This document shows positions 36,363-64,000 of a stretch of 64,000 bases of DNA, piece by piece (positions within the stretch are counted from its first letter, which is position 1; every line of letters begins with the position of its first letter). Source of the stretch: Dipteris shenzhenensis (Eukaryota; Polypodiophyta; Polypodiopsida; Gleicheniales); assembly GCA_047967505.1 (NCBI GenBank), contig CM106539.1. The stretch is one strand, 5' to 3'. A program made the translations under genes and the position numbers. The notes below the pieces were generated by a model. That model was not told the origin of the DNA. It searched no databases and worked only from the letters and a program-made list of their open reading frames with translations.

Positions 36363-36414
36363 TCAGGAACACAATGAAAATGAACTATGAATCTCATGTA
36401 CCATATTCATCATC

Positions 36415-63966
<27,552 letters not shown>

Positions 63967-64000
63967 CTGTGAAACACAATTAGAACAACAGTAACGCCCT

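Overview
The window looks like nuclear DNA from a land plant with a large, repeat-rich genome. The evidence is plant-type (TTTAGGG) telomere-like repeats at the left edge, two intron-rich genes matching plant proteins, Copia elements whose primer-binding sites match plant initiator tRNA-Met, and a protein superfamily (DUF7869-like, recognised from memory) that I associate with non-seed plants and invertebrates. A fern or another seed-free plant is plausible, but the species cannot be fixed from the sequence.

Two host genes are supported, both on the minus strand. (1) A complete six-exon SpoU/TrmH-type RNA 2'-O-methyltransferase gene at 5781-10629; I could join every exon in phase to a 425-residue protein. 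(2) The 3' part of a U2SURP/SR140-like splicing factor gene at 36415-63966, with 14 exons in phase giving 984 residues, and its 5' exons beyond the right edge. It carries RRM, SURP, CID (RPR) and cwf21 domains and an RS/RD-like tail. Its introns are long (13.2 kb and 5.1 kb are the largest) and hold most of the mobile DNA on the right.

Region by region: 1-345 degenerate telomere-like DNA; 388-4572 copy A of a DUF7869-type transposon-like gene (plus strand, decayed); 5.8-10.6 kb the SpoU gene, with a small LTR element in intron 2; 10.6-17.9 kb gene-free with tandem duplications and microsatellites; 17.9-19.3 kb a Copia pol relic; 20.4-25.1 kb copy B of the same transposon in inverted orientation, split by a young non-autonomous LTR retrotransposon (22295-24817) with matching 348-bp LTRs, a 5-bp target duplication, PBS and PPT; 25.5-35 kb several dead Copia pieces and a foldback element; 35.6-36.4 kb a possible unidentified pseudogene.

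Inside the SR140 introns lie a LINE with a near-complete endonuclease-RT (39.6-42.5 kb), a Copia deletion derivative (42.5-43.7 kb), a three-copy perfect 185-bp repeat whose last two copies form a long hairpin (44.9-45.5 kb), a head-to-tail series of LINEs of one family whose 3' tails are (TC)n tracts (46.2-54.7 kb), a retropepsin fragment and a second LINE family (54.7-57.3 kb), a duplicated RRM exon (60.0-60.5 kb) and a solo LTR with target duplication (61.5-62.3 kb).

The strongest themes are nested insertions whose order can be read from junctions, and an unusual number of recent, often perfect, tandem duplications of about 100-250 bp. No CRISPR, rRNA or tRNA gene was found.
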